From Agromyces sp. H17E-10 (lineage in GTDB: Bacteria > Actinomycetota > Actinomycetes > Actinomycetales > Microbacteriaceae), in assembly GCF_022919715.1 (NCBI RefSeq), contig NZ_CP095042.1, positions 62,001-126,000 on the forward strand: 64,000 nt of DNA. The letters are read 5' to 3'. A program made the position numbers and the translations under genes. Shown one piece after another: positions 1 to 9,454 of the stretch. Within the stretch, counting starts at the first letter, position 1; each line of letters opens with the position of its first letter. The notes beneath the pieces are model-generated. The model made no database searches, had not been told where the DNA came from, and saw only the letters and a list, made by a program, of their open reading frames with translations.

Positions 1-747
1 GCGCGAGATCGTCGTGTTGGTCGCGATGATCCCGTCGAGCTTCAGCCGCACGACGAGCTCGCAGATGCGCTCGATCTCGGCGTCGGCGAGATCAGGGGCG
101 ATCTTCACGAGCAGCGGCGTCGTTCCGCACGCCTCGCGCACCGCCTCGAGGAGCGGTGCGAGGGCGTCGAGCTCCTGCAGGCCGCGGAGACCCGGCGTGT
201 TCGGCGAGCTCACGTTGACGACGAGATAGTCGGCGTACGGGGCCAGCAGCTTCGCGCTGCGCACGTAGTCGCCCACCGCGTCTTCGACCGCGGTGACCCG
301 GCTCTTGCCGATGTTGACGCCGAGCACGGGTCGGTGCGTGCGACGCGACAGCCGGGAGAGACGCCCGGCCGCGGCATCCGCCCCGCCGTTGTTGAAGCCC
401 ATGCGGTTGACGAGCGCGCGATCCTCGACGAGCCGGAACAGCCGCGGCCGTTCGTTGCCGGGCTGCGCGATCGCGGTGATCGTGCCGACCTCGACGTGGC
501 CGAAGCCCAGGTTTCCGAGGCCGAGCACCGCACGGGCGTCCTTGTCGAAGCCCGCGGCCACACCGAACGGCGACGGGAATCGCAGGCCGAGCGCCTCCAC
601 GGCGAGCGACGGGTCGGGCGCGGTGAAGCGTTCGACGAGCCGGCCGAAGCCGAGCGTCGGGAGCGCGCGGATCACCCGGAAGGCCAGGTGGTGCGCGTCC
701 TCGGGGTCGAGCTTCGTCAGGAAGAGGGAGAAGAGGAGTCGATACAT
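1..747 (-). CDS. pyrD: Dihydroorotate dehydrogenase (quinone), 3' part outside window
   Basis: Oxidises dihydroorotate to orotate in pyrimidine synthesis, passing electrons to quinone at the membrane (class 2 enzyme). The 249 visible residues begin MYRLLFSLFLTKLDPEDAHH, the amphipathic N-terminal helix typical of the membrane-bound class. They continue through GVAAGFDKDA, NRMGFNNGG, GVNIGKS and NVSSPNTPGLR, which are FMN and substrate-site motifs of PyrD. The gene runs off the left edge, so about 100 C-terminal residues are not seen. The start is the ATG at 745-747; a TAGCCT -10 hexamer lies 9 nt upstream (757-762). It is transcribed in the same direction as nrdR and hisD but has its own promoter signal. 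Confidence 0.95.
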   Translation of the reverse strand, partial: MYRLLFSLFLTKLDPEDAHHLAFRVIRALPTLGFGRLVERFTAPDPSLAVEALGLRFPSPFGVAAGFDKDARAVLGLGNLGFGHVEVGTITAIAQPGNERPRLFRLVEDRALVNRMGFNNGGADAAAGRLSRLSRRTHRPVLGVNIGKSRVTAVEDAVGDYVRSAKLLAPYADYLVVNVSSPNTPGLRGLQELDALAPLLEAVREACGTTPLLVKIAPDLADAEIERICELVVRLKLDGIIATNTTISR

Positions 748-756
748 GCCGGACTC

Positions 757-762
757 AGGCTA
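757..762 (-). promoter_or_regulatory. -10 hexamer of pyrD
   Basis: TAGCCT on the minus strand, 9 nt before the ATG of pyrD. The same layout (TAGGCT, 9 nt, ATG) precedes nrdR (1267-1272) and hisD (2610-2615), so transcripts would have leaders of only a few bases. Confidence 0.45.
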
Positions 763-783
763 CCGGTCGCGCGGCCCGAGCCG

Positions 784-1257
784 TCACTCGACGGGCCGTG
801 CGGGCAGCCGGCCGTGCTCCTCGCGGAGCTGCTCGATCGCCGACTCGAAGTCGTCGAGCGAGTCGAACGCCTGGTAGACGCTCGCGAAGCGCAGGTAGGC
901 GACCTCGTCGAGCTCGCGCAGCGGCGGCAGGATCGCGAGGCCGATGTCGTTCGCCTCGATCTGCGACGCACCCGTCGAGCGGATGGTCTCCTCGACCTTC
1001 TGCGCGAGCACCGCGAGATCGGAGTCGGTCACCGGGCGCCCCTGGCACGCCTTCTTGACGCCGAGCACGACCTTCTCGCGGCTGAACGGCTCGATGACGC
1101 CCGACCGCTTGATCACGACGAGGCTCGCCGTCTCGGTGGTCGAGAAGCGACGGCCGCACTCGGGGCACTGCCGACGGCGGCGGATCGACAGTCCGTCGTC
1201 GCTCGTGCGGGAGTCGATGACGCGCGAATCGGGATGGCGGCAGAAGGGGCAGTACAT
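784..1257 (-). CDS. nrdR: Transcriptional repressor NrdR
   Basis: ATP/dATP-sensing repressor of ribonucleotide reductase genes. The 157 residues match the family length. An N-terminal zinc ribbon is formed by C3, C6, C31 and C34 (MYCPFC and QCPEC), with the arginine-rich IRRRRQC stretch used in DNA contact. An ATP-cone domain follows (about residues 46-136), with [16 protein letters not shown]. It lies between pyrD and hisD with short gaps, on the minus strand. The -10 TAGGCT at 1267-1272 ends 9 nt before the ATG. No NrdR box was identified in the window because the nrd genes are not here. Confidence 0.97.
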   Translation of the reverse strand: MYCPFCRHPDSRVIDSRTSDDGLSIRRRRQCPECGRRFSTTETASLVVIKRSGVIEPFSREKVVLGVKKACQGRPVTDSDLAVLAQKVEETIRSTGASQIEANDIGLAILPPLRELDEVAYLRFASVYQAFDSLDDFESAIEQLREEHGRLPARPVE

Positions 1258-1266
1258 GGTGTCCCC

Positions 1267-1272
1267 AGCCTA
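1267..1272 (-). promoter_or_regulatory. -10 hexamer of nrdR
   Basis: TAGGCT on the minus strand, 9 nt upstream of the nrdR ATG, the same geometry as at pyrD and hisD. Predicts a near-leaderless mRNA. Confidence 0.45.
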
Positions 1273-1289
1273 GCGGCGCGCGGGCGTCG

Positions 1290-2600
1290 TCACTCCGCGC
1301 GGAACCGTGCAGTCACGGCCTCGCCGTGCGCCGGCAGGTCCTCCTCGTTCGAGAGCGCCGCGATCACCGGGGCGACCTCGCGCAGCGCCTGCTCGTCGTA
1401 CCGGACGACCTGCTGCGGGCGCAGGAAGGTCGCCGCCGAGAGGCCGGCGGCGAACCGCGCCTGCCCGCCGGTGGGCAGCACGTGGTTCGATCCGGCCGCG
1501 TAGTCGCCGAGGCTCACGGGCGAGTACGGACCGACGAAGATCGCACCCGCGTTCTCGACGCGCGCGAGCACCGCGTCGACGTCACGAACCTGGATCTCGA
1601 GGTGCTCGGGGCCGAACGCGTTCGCGAACGCGGCGGCCTGCTCGAGGTCGTCGACGTGCACGAGGGCCGATTGGGCGCCGCTCAGGGCCTGGTGGATGCG
1701 GTCGCCGTGCTTCGTCGCCGTCGACCGCGTCGCGAGGCGCTCGAGCACGCGCTCGGCGAATTCGGGCGAGTCGGTCACGAGCACGGCGGCGGCGAGCTCG
1801 TCGTGCTCGGCCTGGCTGATCAGGTCGGCGGCGACGAAATCGGCGTCGGCCGCGGCGTCGGCGATGACGAGGATGTCGGTCGGCCCCGCCTCCGCGTCGA
1901 TGCCGGTGACCCCCTGCACGACGCGCTTGGCCGCCGCGACGTACACGTTGCCCGGACCCGTGACGAGTTGCACCGGCTCGAGCCCGAGACCGGGCACGCC
2001 GTGCGCGAAGGCCCCGATCGCGCCGGCGCCGCCCATCGCGTACACCTCGGTGATGCCGAGCAGAGCGGCAGCGCCCGCGATGGTCGGGTGCACGCGCCCG
2101 CCGTGCTCGGCCTGCGGCGGCGACGCGAGCGCGATCGAGCCGACCCCCGCGACCTGCGCCGGGACGACGTTCATGACGACGCTCGACGGATAGACCGCCT
2201 TGCCCCCCGGCACGTACAGGCCGACCCGTCCGACGGGCTGCCAGCGCTGCTCGATGACGGCGCCCGCACCGAGCACCGTACGCTGCGGCGCCGGTACCTG
2301 CGCGGCACTCGCGGCGCGCACGCGTTCGATCGTGCGCTCGATCGCGTCGCGGATCTCGGGAGCAAGCCCGTCGCGGGCCGCCGCGAGCTCGGCCGCGGGC
2401 ACCCGCACAGACGGCGGAGTCACCCGGTCGAAGCGTTCTGCCTGCTCCACGAGGGCGGCCTCGCCGCGCTCGCGCACGTCATCGATCAGCCCCCGCGCAG
2501 GCTCGAGCGCGGCCGAGACGTCGGTGGCCGCACGCGGCACGAGGGCGAGCAGCTCGCTCGTGGATGGGCGGGTTCCGCGGAGGTCGATCGTGCGCAGCAT
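1290..2600 (-). CDS. hisD: Histidinol dehydrogenase
   Basis: Catalyses the last two NAD-dependent oxidations of histidine synthesis (histidinol to histidine). It has 436 residues, the usual length. Visible family motifs are YVPGGKAVYPSSVVMN, TGPGNVYVAAAKR, AEAGPTDILVIAD, DLISQAEHDE (zinc and catalytic Glu/His region) and NAFGPEHLEI. The start is ATG at 2598-2600, preceded by TAGGCT at 2610-2615. The gene lies 47 nt downstream of dnaE on the same strand, but the other his genes are not in the window. Confidence 0.97.
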   Translation of the reverse strand: MLRTIDLRGTRPSTSELLALVPRAATDVSAALEPARGLIDDVRERGEAALVEQAERFDRVTPPSVRVPAAELAAARDGLAPEIRDAIERTIERVRAASAAQVPAPQRTVLGAGAVIEQRWQPVGRVGLYVPGGKAVYPSSVVMNVVPAQVAGVGSIALASPPQAEHGGRVHPTIAGAAALLGITEVYAMGGAGAIGAFAHGVPGLGLEPVQLVTGPGNVYVAAAKRVVQGVTGIDAEAGPTDILVIADAAADADFVAADLISQAEHDELAAAVLVTDSPEFAERVLERLATRSTATKHGDRIHQALSGAQSALVHVDDLEQAAAFANAFGPEHLEIQVRDVDAVLARVENAGAIFVGPYSPVSLGDYAAGSNHVLPTGGQARFAAGLSAATFLRPQQVVRYDEQALREVAPVIAALSNEEDLPAHGEAVTARFRAE

Positions 2601-2609
2601 GGTGACTTC

Positions 2610-2615
2610 AGCCTA
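2610..2615 (-). promoter_or_regulatory. -10 hexamer of hisD
   Basis: TAGGCT on the minus strand in the 47-nt dnaE-hisD gap, 9 nt before the hisD ATG. Suggests hisD is transcribed separately from dnaE. Confidence 0.4.
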
Positions 2616-2647
2616 CCGAGCGCCGCGCACGACGCTCCGACCGGACG

Positions 2648-5600
2648 TCACAGAAGGCAGCCGGGGCCGAGCAGGCTCTTGAGCTCACCGTAGAAGTCGG
2701 CCGTCACCTTGACCGGGTACTGGTGGATCTCGAACACCCGCCCGGTGCGCCCCTTGGTCAGCGTCAATCGCACTTCGGTCTCGCCTCGATGGCGCATCAG
2801 GATCTCCTTGAGCGCCGCCGTGAGTTCGGGAGTGGCGCGCTGGTCGGGTATCGAGATCTTGACCAGTCCGGCGTCGTCGTCCTGGCCGAGGTCGGGCGTG
2901 AAGACGCTGTGCGCGTGGAGGTTCATGCCGTCGTCGCGCATGCTGACCCTGCCTCGCACGACGGCGATGGTGTCGGCCTGCAGTCCGGGAGCGAACTCCT
3001 GGTACGCCTTGCCCATGAACATAACGGTGATCTCACCCGAGAAGTCCTCGACCTGGATCATGCCGTACTGGTTGCCCGAGGCCTTCGCGATGCGATGCTG
3101 CACGCTCGTCACGAGGCCCGCGACGACGACCGTGTCGCCGTCTTGGGTGGACTCGGAGGTCATCAGGTCGAGGATCGACGACGAGGCGTGCTTCGCGAGG
3201 GGCGCCTCGAGTCCGTCGAGCGGGTGCTCGGAGACGTAGAGACCCAGCATCTCCCGCTCGAAGGCGAGCTTCTGCTTCTTCGGCCACTCCGGCCGGTCGG
3301 GCACGAGCGAGGGCGCCGCCTCCTTCTCGTGCTCGTCGAACAGGCTGTCGAAGTCGAAGCCGACGTCGCCGTTCTCTTCGGCGCGCTTCTCCTTCACTGC
3401 CGACTCGACCGCGCCCTCGTGGATCTCGACGAGCGAGCGCCGCGTGTGGCCGAGCGAGTCGAAGGCGCCCGCCTTCACGAGCGACTCGACCGTGCGCTTG
3501 TTCGCGACCGGGATCGGCGACTTCTTCAGGAAGTCGTGGAACGTCTCGAAGCGCCCCTCCTTCTCGCGCGCGCCGCGGATCGCGTCGACGACGTTGAAGC
3601 CGACGTTGCGCACCGCACCGAGCCCGAAGCGGATGTCGTCGCCGACGGCCGCGAAGTACCCGATCGACTCGTTGACGTCGGGCGGCAGCACCTTGATGCC
3701 CATGCGGCGGCACTCGTTGAGATAGAGCGCGAGCTTGTCGCGCGCGTCGCCGACGCTCGTGAGCAGGGCCGCCATGTACTCGGCTGGGAAGTGCGCCTTG
3801 AGGTACGCGGTCCAGTAGCTGAGCACGCCGTACGCGGCCGAGTGGGCTTTGTTGAACGCGTAGTCGGAGAACGGCAGCAGGATCTCCCAGAGCTTGCCGA
3901 TCGCCTCCTCGGAGTAGCCGTTCGCCTTCATTCCCGCCGAGAAGCCCTCGTACTGCTTGTCGAGCTCCGACTTCTTCTTCTTGCCCATCGCGCGCCGCAG
4001 GATGTCGGCCTGGCCGAGCGAGAACCCCGCGACGCGCTGGGCGATGGCCATCACCTGCTCCTGGTAGATGATGAGGCCGTAGCTCGTGTCGAGGATGTCC
4101 TTCAGCGACTCGGCGAACTCGGGATGGATCGGGGTGATCTCCTGCAGGCCGTTCTTGCGGAGCGCGTAGTTCGTGTGCGAGTTCGCACCCATGGGGCCCG
4201 GGCGGTACAGCGCGATGACGGCGGAGATGTCCTCGAAGTTGTCGGGCTTCATGAGTCGCAGCAGGGCGCGCATCGGGCCGCCGTCGAGCTGGAACACGCC
4301 GAGCGTGTCGCCCCGGGAGAGCAGCGCGTAGGCCTCCTCGTCGTCGAGCGCGAGGTCTTCGAGCACCGGACGGAATCCGCGGTTCGCCTCGATGTTGTCG
4401 AGTGCGTCGTCGATGATCGTGAGGTTGCGCAGCCCCAGGAAGTCCATCTTGATGAGCCCGAGCGACTCGCACGCCGGGTAGTCGAACTGCGTGACGATCT
4501 GACCGTCTTGTTCGCGCTTCATGATCGGGATGATGTCGATGAGCGGGTCGCTCGACATGATCACACCGGCCGCGTGCACACCCCACTGGCGCTTCAGGTT
4601 CTCGAGCCCGAGCGCCGTCTCGAAGACGGTCTTCGCCTCGGCGTCGGTCTCGACGATCGCACGGATGTCGCCGGCCTCTTTGTAGCGCGGGTGCTTCGTG
4701 TCGAAGATGCCGGTGAGCGGGATGTCCTTGCCCATGACCGCAGGCGGCATCGCCTTCGTGAGCTTCTCGCCCATCGAGAACGGGAATCCGAGCACGCGGC
4801 CCGAGTCCTTGAGCGCCTGCTTGGCCTTGATCGTGCCGTAGGTGACGATCTGGGCGACCCGCTCCTCGCCGTACTTCTCGGTCACGTACCTGATGACCTC
4901 GCCGCGACGACGCTCGTCGAAGTCGACGTCGAAGTCGGGCATCGAGACGCGGTCGGGGTTGAGGAACCGCTCGAAGATGAGCCCGTGCTGCAGCGGGTCG
5001 AGGTCGGTGATCTTCATCGCGTAGGCCGCCATCGAGCCCGCGCCCGAGCCGCGGCCCGGGCCGACCCGGATGCCGTTCGACTTCGACCAGTTGATGAAGT
5101 CGGCGACGACGAGGAAGTAGCCCGGGAAGCCCATCTGGCTGATGACGCCGACCTCGTAGTCGGCCTGCTTGCGGACCTCGGCCGGGATGCCGTTCGGGTA
5201 GCGGACGTGAAGGCCCTTCTCGACCTCCTTCACGAACCAGCTCTCCTCGTTCTCGCCCTCGGGCACGGGGAAGCGCGGCATGTAGTTGGCGTTCGTGTTG
5301 AACTGCACGTTGCAGCGCTCGGCGATCGCGAGCGTGTTGTCGCACGCGTCGGGGTGATCGCGGAAGACCTGCCGCATCTCGGCGGCGGTCTTCAGGTAGA
5401 AGTCGTCGGCATCGAACTTGAAGCGGTTGGGGTCGTCGAGCGTCGAGCCCGACTGCACGCACAGGAGCGCCGCGTGGCTCTTCGCGTCGTGTGCGTGGGT
5501 GTAGTGGAGGTCGTTGGTGGCGACGAGCGGGAGGTTCAGGTCTTTCGCAAGGCGCAGCAGGTCGGTCATGATGCGCTTCTCGATGCCGAGTCCGTGGTCC

Positions 5601-6169
5601 ATGATCTCGCAGAAGAAGTTCTCGGCGCCGAAGATGTCACGGAAGTCGGCCGCGGCCTTCACGGCCTCGTCGTACTGGCCGAGCCGCAGCCGCGTCTGCA
5701 CCTCGCCTGACGGACAGCCGGTCGTCGCGATGAGCCCCTTCGAGTACGTCTGCAGCAGCTCGCGGTCCATGCGGGGCTTGAAGTAGTAGCCCTCGATCGA
5801 CGCCAGGCTCGACAGCCGGAAGAGGTTGTGCATGCCCTCGGTCGTCTCGGACAGGAGCGTCATGTGCGTGTATGCGCCCGACCCCGAGACATCGTCGCCG
5901 CCGCCGTTGCCCCACCGGATGCGCGTCTTGTCGCCGCGGTGCGTGCCCGGCGTGAGGTACGCCTCGGTGCCGATGATCGGCTTGATGCCGGCGTCGGTCG
6001 CCTGCTTCCAGAAGTCGTACGCGCCGAAGACGTTGCCGTGGTCGGTGACCGCGACGGCCGGCATCTCGTACCCCTGCGCAGCCTTGATGAGTTCACCCAC
6101 CCGCGCCGCCCCGTCGAGCATCGAGTACTCGGAATGCACGTGCAGATGGACGAATGAATCGGCGGCCAC
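2648..6169 (-). CDS. dnaE: DNA polymerase III subunit alpha
   Basis: Catalytic subunit of the chromosomal replicase. About 1,173 residues, normal for DnaE1. Order of parts: N-terminal PHP domain (FVHLHVHSEYSMLDG; GNVFGAYDFW; GSGAGSMAAY), polymerase palm with the catalytic acidic cluster MPDFDVDFDERRR, fingers (HAAGVIMSS; GVFQLDGGPMR; YRPGPMG), a HhH/tandem region and a C-terminal OB fold (VAGLVTSVQHR onward). No intein is present. The GTG at 6169 is preferred because AGGAG stands 4 nt before it and MAADSFVHLHVH matches the usual N-terminus; an ATG 12 nt upstream (6181) lacks a ribosome site. A -10-like TAGACT lies at 6208-6213. It follows the RluD-type gene on the same strand. Confidence 0.97.
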   Translation of the reverse strand: MAADSFVHLHVHSEYSMLDGAARVGELIKAAQGYEMPAVAVTDHGNVFGAYDFWKQATDAGIKPIIGTEAYLTPGTHRGDKTRIRWGNGGGDDVSGSGAYTHMTLLSETTEGMHNLFRLSSLASIEGYYFKPRMDRELLQTYSKGLIATTGCPSGEVQTRLRLGQYDEAVKAAADFRDIFGAENFFCEIMDHGLGIEKRIMTDLLRLAKDLNLPLVATNDLHYTHAHDAKSHAALLCVQSGSTLDDPNRFKFDADDFYLKTAAEMRQVFRDHPDACDNTLAIAERCNVQFNTNANYMPRFPVPEGENEESWFVKEVEKGLHVRYPNGIPAEVRKQADYEVGVISQMGFPGYFLVVADFINWSKSNGIRVGPGRGSGAGSMAAYAMKITDLDPLQHGLIFERFLNPDRVSMPDFDVDFDERRRGEVIRYVTEKYGEERVAQIVTYGTIKAKQALKDSGRVLGFPFSMGEKLTKAMPPAVMGKDIPLTGIFDTKHPRYKEAGDIRAIVETDAEAKTVFETALGLENLKRQWGVHAAGVIMSSDPLIDIIPIMKREQDGQIVTQFDYPACESLGLIKMDFLGLRNLTIIDDALDNIEANRGFRPVLEDLALDDEEAYALLSRGDTLGVFQLDGGPMRALLRLMKPDNFEDISAVIALYRPGPMGANSHTNYALRKNGLQEITPIHPEFAESLKDILDTSYGLIIYQEQVMAIAQRVAGFSLGQADILRRAMGKKKKSELDKQYEGFSAGMKANGYSEEAIGKLWEILLPFSDYAFNKAHSAAYGVLSYWTAYLKAHFPAEYMAALLTSVGDARDKLALYLNECRRMGIKVLPPDVNESIGYFAAVGDDIRFGLGAVRNVGFNVVDAIRGAREKEGRFETFHDFLKKSPIPVANKRTVESLVKAGAFDSLGHTRRSLVEIHEGAVESAVKEKRAEENGDVGFDFDSLFDEHEKEAAPSLVPDRPEWPKKQKLAFEREMLGLYVSEHPLDGLEAPLAKHASSSILDLMTSESTQDGDTVVVAGLVTSVQHRIAKASGNQYGMIQVEDFSGEITVMFMGKAYQEFAPGLQADTIAVVRGRVSMRDDGMNLHAHSVFTPDLGQDDDAGLVKISIPDQRATPELTAALKEILMRHRGETEVRLTLTKGRTGRVFEIHQYPVKVTADFYGELKSLLGPGCLL

Positions 6170-6207
6170 GGGGCTCCTCATCGGGGTGGATCTGGGGGTG
6201 TGCGACG

Positions 6208-6213
6208 AGTCTA
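6208..6213 (-). promoter_or_regulatory. Candidate -10 hexamer of dnaE
   Basis: TAGACT on the minus strand about 38 nt upstream of the preferred dnaE start, in the gap after the pseudouridine synthase gene. Confidence 0.35.
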
Positions 6214-6269
6214 CGGCGACCCGCCGACGCGCTCGGCGTGTCGCGGCGGATGTCGCGGAAGCCTCGACG

Positions 6270-7190
6270 TCAGTCGCCGCGAAGCACGTCGAGCGCGTGC
6301 GCGAGGTCGGCCGGATAGTCGGAGACGAAGGTCGTCCACTCCCCCGTGCCCGGATGCGTCAGCGAGAGCTCGTGCGCGTGCAGCCACTGCCTCGTGAGCC
6401 CGAGGCGGGCCGACAGGGTCGGATCGGCGCCGTACATCGCGTCGCCCGCGCACGGGTGTCGCTGCGCGGCCATGTGCACCCGGATCTGGTGGGTGCGTCC
6501 GGTCTCGAGGTGCACCTCGAGCAGTGAAGCGTACGGGAACGCCTCGAGCGTCTCGTAGTGCGTCACGGCGTGCTTGCCGTCGGCGGTGACCGCGAACTTC
6601 CACTCGGAGCGCGGGTGCCGCCCGACGGGGGCGTCGATCGTGCCGGCGAGCGGGTCGGGGTGGCCCTGCACGACCGTGTGGTAGATCTTCTCGACCTCGC
6701 GGTCGTGGAACTGGCGCTTGAGCTCGGTGTAGGCCCGCTCGGACTTCGCGACGACCATGAGCCCGCTCGTGCCGGCATCGAGCCGGTGCACGACGCCCTG
6801 CCGTTCGGGTGCGCCCGACGTCGAGATGCGGAACCCGGCGGCGGCCAGTGCCCCGACGACCGTCGGACCGTTCCAGCCGAGCGACGGGTGGGCGGCGACG
6901 CCCGCTGGCTTGTCGACCACGACGAGGTCGTCGTCGTCGTGCACGATGCCGAGGTCGGGCACCGCGATCGGCTCGACCTCGAGGGTGCGCGGCGGCTCCC
7001 AGCTCACCTCGAGCCAGCCGCCGGCGCGCAGCCGGTCGGACTTGCCGACGACCGCACCGTCGACGAGCACGCCGCCGGACTCCGCGATCTCGGCCGCGAG
7101 CGTGCGCGAGAATCCGAGCAGCTTCGCGAGGCCGGCGTCGACCCGGCTGCCCTCGAGCCCGTCGGGGACGGGCAGGGAACGGTGATCCAT
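6270..7190 (-). CDS. RluA/RluD-family pseudouridine synthase
   Basis: Converts uridine to pseudouridine in RNA, most likely 23S rRNA by similarity to RluD. It has 306 residues. An N-terminal S4 RNA-binding domain (about 15-75, [20 protein letters not shown]) is followed by the catalytic domain with [18 protein letters not shown], where the Asp of HRLDAGTSG is the nucleophile, and [10 protein letters not shown] near the C-terminus. The ATG at 7190 overlaps the lspA stop as TGATG, so translation is probably coupled. The lspA-rluD pairing next to wag31 and dnaE is a standard actinobacterial arrangement. The exact target uridine cannot be told from sequence. Confidence 0.93.
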   Translation of the reverse strand: MDHRSLPVPDGLEGSRVDAGLAKLLGFSRTLAAEIAESGGVLVDGAVVGKSDRLRAGGWLEVSWEPPRTLEVEPIAVPDLGIVHDDDDLVVVDKPAGVAAHPSLGWNGPTVVGALAAAGFRISTSGAPERQGVVHRLDAGTSGLMVVAKSERAYTELKRQFHDREVEKIYHTVVQGHPDPLAGTIDAPVGRHPRSEWKFAVTADGKHAVTHYETLEAFPYASLLEVHLETGRTHQIRVHMAAQRHPCAGDAMYGADPTLSARLGLTRQWLHAHELSLTHPGTGEWTTFVSDYPADLAHALDVLRGD

Positions 7191-7834
7191 CAGGCCTCGG
7201 CGATGGTCGCCGCGCGCGGGCCGTCGGCGCCGCCGGCAGCGGTCGTGTCGCCCGTGGATGCCTCGCCGTCGAGCGGTGCCGACGCCGCCGCATCCGCCCC
7301 ATCGGTCTTGGCTGCACGGGTCTCGCGCGTGCCGTCGAGCCCGACGCCGCGGATCGTGAGGATCATGAACAGCACCATGCTCGACACGATCGCCATGTCG
7401 GCGACGTTGTAGATGGCCGGCAGCAGCCACGGGGTCGAGATGAAGTCGATCACGTGCCCGAGCCCGAAGCTCGGCTCACGGAAGAGCCGGTCGGTCAGGT
7501 TGCCGAGCACGCCGCCGAGCAGCAGCCCGAAGACCACGGCCCAGGCGACCGATCGGATGCGCCGGGAGAACCAGATGATGAACGTGATCACGCTCGCGGC
7601 GAGGATCGTGAAGATCCACGTCATGCCGCTCGCGAGTGAGAATGCCGCGCCCGGGTTGCGCACGAACTGCCACTGGAGCACGGAGCCCAGGACCGGCACG
7701 ATCTCACCCTCGGTGAGGTTCGAGACGACGAGGAACTTGCTCAACTGGTCGAGGCCGTACGCCGCGAGTGCGGCGCCGGCCAGGACCAGCAGTGCGGTGG
7801 TGGTGCCGACCTTCGCGGCCCGCTCAGCCGCCAA
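7190..7834 (-). CDS. lspA: Signal peptidase II (prolipoprotein signal peptidase)
   Basis: Membrane aspartyl protease that cleaves lipoprotein signal peptides after lipidation. It has 214 residues and four membrane segments; motifs are [37 protein letters not shown] and YNVADMAI, the Asp residues of the last two forming the catalytic pair. The C-terminal 45 residues are a hydrophilic Ala/Thr/Gly-rich tail that is longer than in most LspA proteins. The start is a TTG overlapping the end of wag31 by 11 nt; no upstream ATG or GTG is available. Its stop overlaps the next start as TGATG. Confidence 0.94.
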   Translation of the reverse strand: MAAERAAKVGTTTALLVLAGAALAAYGLDQLSKFLVVSNLTEGEIVPVLGSVLQWQFVRNPGAAFSLASGMTWIFTILAASVITFIIWFSRRIRSVAWAVVFGLLLGGVLGNLTDRLFREPSFGLGHVIDFISTPWLLPAIYNVADMAIVSSMVLFMILTIRGVGLDGTRETRAAKTDGADAAASAPLDGEASTGDTTAAGGADGPRAATIAEA

Positions 7835-8492
7835 AGCCCTGGAAGGTCGGAGCAGGCTGCTCGGCGGGGGCCGAGAAGCCCTGGTTGCCCGACACCTGCA
7901 CCGGGGCGGCGGTGTCGAGCTCGCGCAGTTGACCCTCGATGTAGCTCTTCAGCTTCGCGCGGTAGTCGCGCTCGAAGGTGCGGAGCTCGTCGACGCGCTT
8001 CTCGAGCGCGACGCGCTCCTGGTCGAGGATGCCCATCTGCTGGCGCTGCTTGGCCTCGGCCTCGGCGACGACGCGGGCCGCGGTCGCGTGACCCTCGGCG
8101 ATGAGCGCGTCGCGCTTCTCGATGCCCTCGCGGACGTGCTCCTCGTGGAGGCGGCGCGCGAGCTGCAGCAGGTTGGTCGTCGAGGTCTGCTCGTCGAGCT
8201 CCGACTGCGGCGCGGCCGGCTGCGTCGGCACCGCGACGGTGGGCGGCGGGGCGGCGGGCTCCGTGTAGACGGCGGCGGGCGCAGGCGCGGCGGCCGGTGC
8301 ACTGGCGGCCTCGGCGGCGCGGGCTTCGGCGGCCGTGACGCGCTGGCGCAGCTCGTCATTCTCCTGGTTCAGCCGGCGCAGCTCGACGACGACCTCGTCG
8401 AGGAAGTCGTCGACCTCGTCCTGGTCGTAGCCCTCCCGGAACTTCGTCGCCTGGAAGCGCTTGTTGACCACATCTTCCGGAGTTAGCGCCAT
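7824..8492 (-). CDS. wag31: DivIVA-domain polar growth protein Wag31
   Basis: Coiled-coil scaffold at cell poles and septa that recruits the elongation machinery in actinobacteria. It has 222 residues. The N-terminal DivIVA membrane-targeting domain is clear (MALTPEDVVNKRFQATKFREGYDQDEVDDFLDEV). A first coiled coil, an Ala/Pro-rich linker (about 62-105) and a second coiled coil with many Glu/Arg heptads (about 108-190) follow. A TACCGT -10-like hexamer lies in the 116-nt gap upstream, so it may be transcribed on its own as well as from the cluster. Serine/threonine kinases phosphorylate this family in mycobacteria; a PASTA kinase is encoded at 29824. Confidence 0.96.
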   Translation of the reverse strand: MALTPEDVVNKRFQATKFREGYDQDEVDDFLDEVVVELRRLNQENDELRQRVTAAEARAAEAASAPAAAPAPAAVYTEPAAPPPTVAVPTQPAAPQSELDEQTSTTNLLQLARRLHEEHVREGIEKRDALIAEGHATAARVVAEAEAKQRQQMGILDQERVALEKRVDELRTFERDYRAKLKSYIEGQLRELDTAAPVQVSGNQGFSAPAEQPAPTFQGFGG

Positions 8493-8608
8493 GGCTTCCC
8501 ACCCTCAAATCTGTCGAACGGTTCGATCACGTTCTGCTAACGGTAGCAAACACCGACTGCGAGTCGTGAGCCGCGTTCGACTTCACCGGTCACGCTCGCA
8601 GGAGATGC

Positions 8609-8923
8609 TCAGCCGACGGCGGATGCCGCGGCCAGCCATGACACGACGGTCATGGCGACGATGACGACCAGCATCGCGAGGCTCCACCCGAGATCGAGTG
8701 CGACCTGCCCGATGCGGATCGGCGGAATGACCCGCCGGAAGAACTTCACCGGCGGGTCGGTGACGGAGTACACGGCCTCGACGACGACGAGCCAGAAGCC
8801 CCTCGGCCGCCACGACCGGTTGAACGTCCGCACGAGGTCGAGCACGAACCGGCCCCACATCACGAAGAAGTAGATGAGCAGGAGCGCGTAGAGGACGTTC
8901 CAGACGACGGAGAGTGCGCCCAC
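8609..8923 (-). CDS. YggT-family membrane protein
   Basis: Small integral membrane protein of unknown biochemical role, found next to sepF in most actinobacteria. It has 104 residues and two hydrophobic segments (about 7-25 and 78-100). The conserved loop VTDPPVKFFRRVIPPIRIG matches the YggT consensus. Starts with GTG, 6 nt after the sepF stop, so it is probably co-translated with SepF. Position suggests a part in envelope organisation or osmotic response. Confidence 0.9.
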   Translation of the reverse strand: MGALSVVWNVLYALLLIYFFVMWGRFVLDLVRTFNRSWRPRGFWLVVVEAVYSVTDPPVKFFRRVIPPIRIGQVALDLGWSLAMLVVIVAMTVVSWLAAASAVG

Positions 8924-8929
8924 CTGCGG

Positions 8930-9421
8930 CTACGCGTGCGTGAAGAACGACGCGTCGACGTCGCCCTCGGCGTCGCCGGTCTCGCCCGAGACCACGACGT
9001 GCGACGGAGACAGCAGGAACACCTTGCTCGTGACCCGCTCGATCTTGCCGTAGAGCCCCTGCGAGAGGCCGCTGGCGAAGTCGATGAGTCGACGGGCGTC
9101 GCCGTCGGACATCTGCGAGAGGTTGATGATCACCGGCACACCCTCGCGGAAGGACTCGGCGATCACCTGCGCGTCACGGTACTGGCGCGGGTGCACGGTC
9201 AGGATCTCGTTCATCTCCACCTGCGGGGTGCTCGGCTGGACGTGGTGCTTGCGGAGCGGCGTGACCGACGCTCCGGTCTTCGGTGCCGGCGCCGGTGCGG
9301 CGTGCACGACCGGCGCGGGTGGCGCTGGGGCGGGCGCGGCGGCAGCTTGGGGCGCCTCCTGCTCGAACTCCTCATCGGCGAGTCCGAGGTAGACCATGGT
9401 CTTCTTGAGCGGGTTCGACAT
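8930..9421 (-). CDS. sepF: Cell division protein SepF
   Basis: Membrane anchor for FtsZ in bacteria without FtsA. It has 163 residues. It has the N-terminal membrane-binding helix ([18 protein letters not shown]), a Pro/Ala linker (about 24-62) and the SepF core (about 75-155) with [29 protein letters not shown] and [10 protein letters not shown]. The FtsZ tail encoded at 10158 ends [10 protein letters not shown], the type of sequence SepF binds. It sits between yggS and yggT in the conserved order. Confidence 0.96.
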   Translation of the reverse strand: MSNPLKKTMVYLGLADEEFEQEAPQAAAAPAPAPPAPVVHAAPAPAPKTGASVTPLRKHHVQPSTPQVEMNEILTVHPRQYRDAQVIAESFREGVPVIINLSQMSDGDARRLIDFASGLSQGLYGKIERVTSKVFLLSPSHVVVSGETGDAEGDVDASFFTHA

Positions 9422-9454
9422 CGATGCCTCCGTCTGTATTCCGTCTCTTCGAGG

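Noticed and set aside
2723..5710. 995-codon open frame antisense to dnaE
   Set aside because: Composition is Arg/Val/Asp-rich with no motif; the opposite strand is an unmistakable DnaE. Typical high-GC shadow frame.
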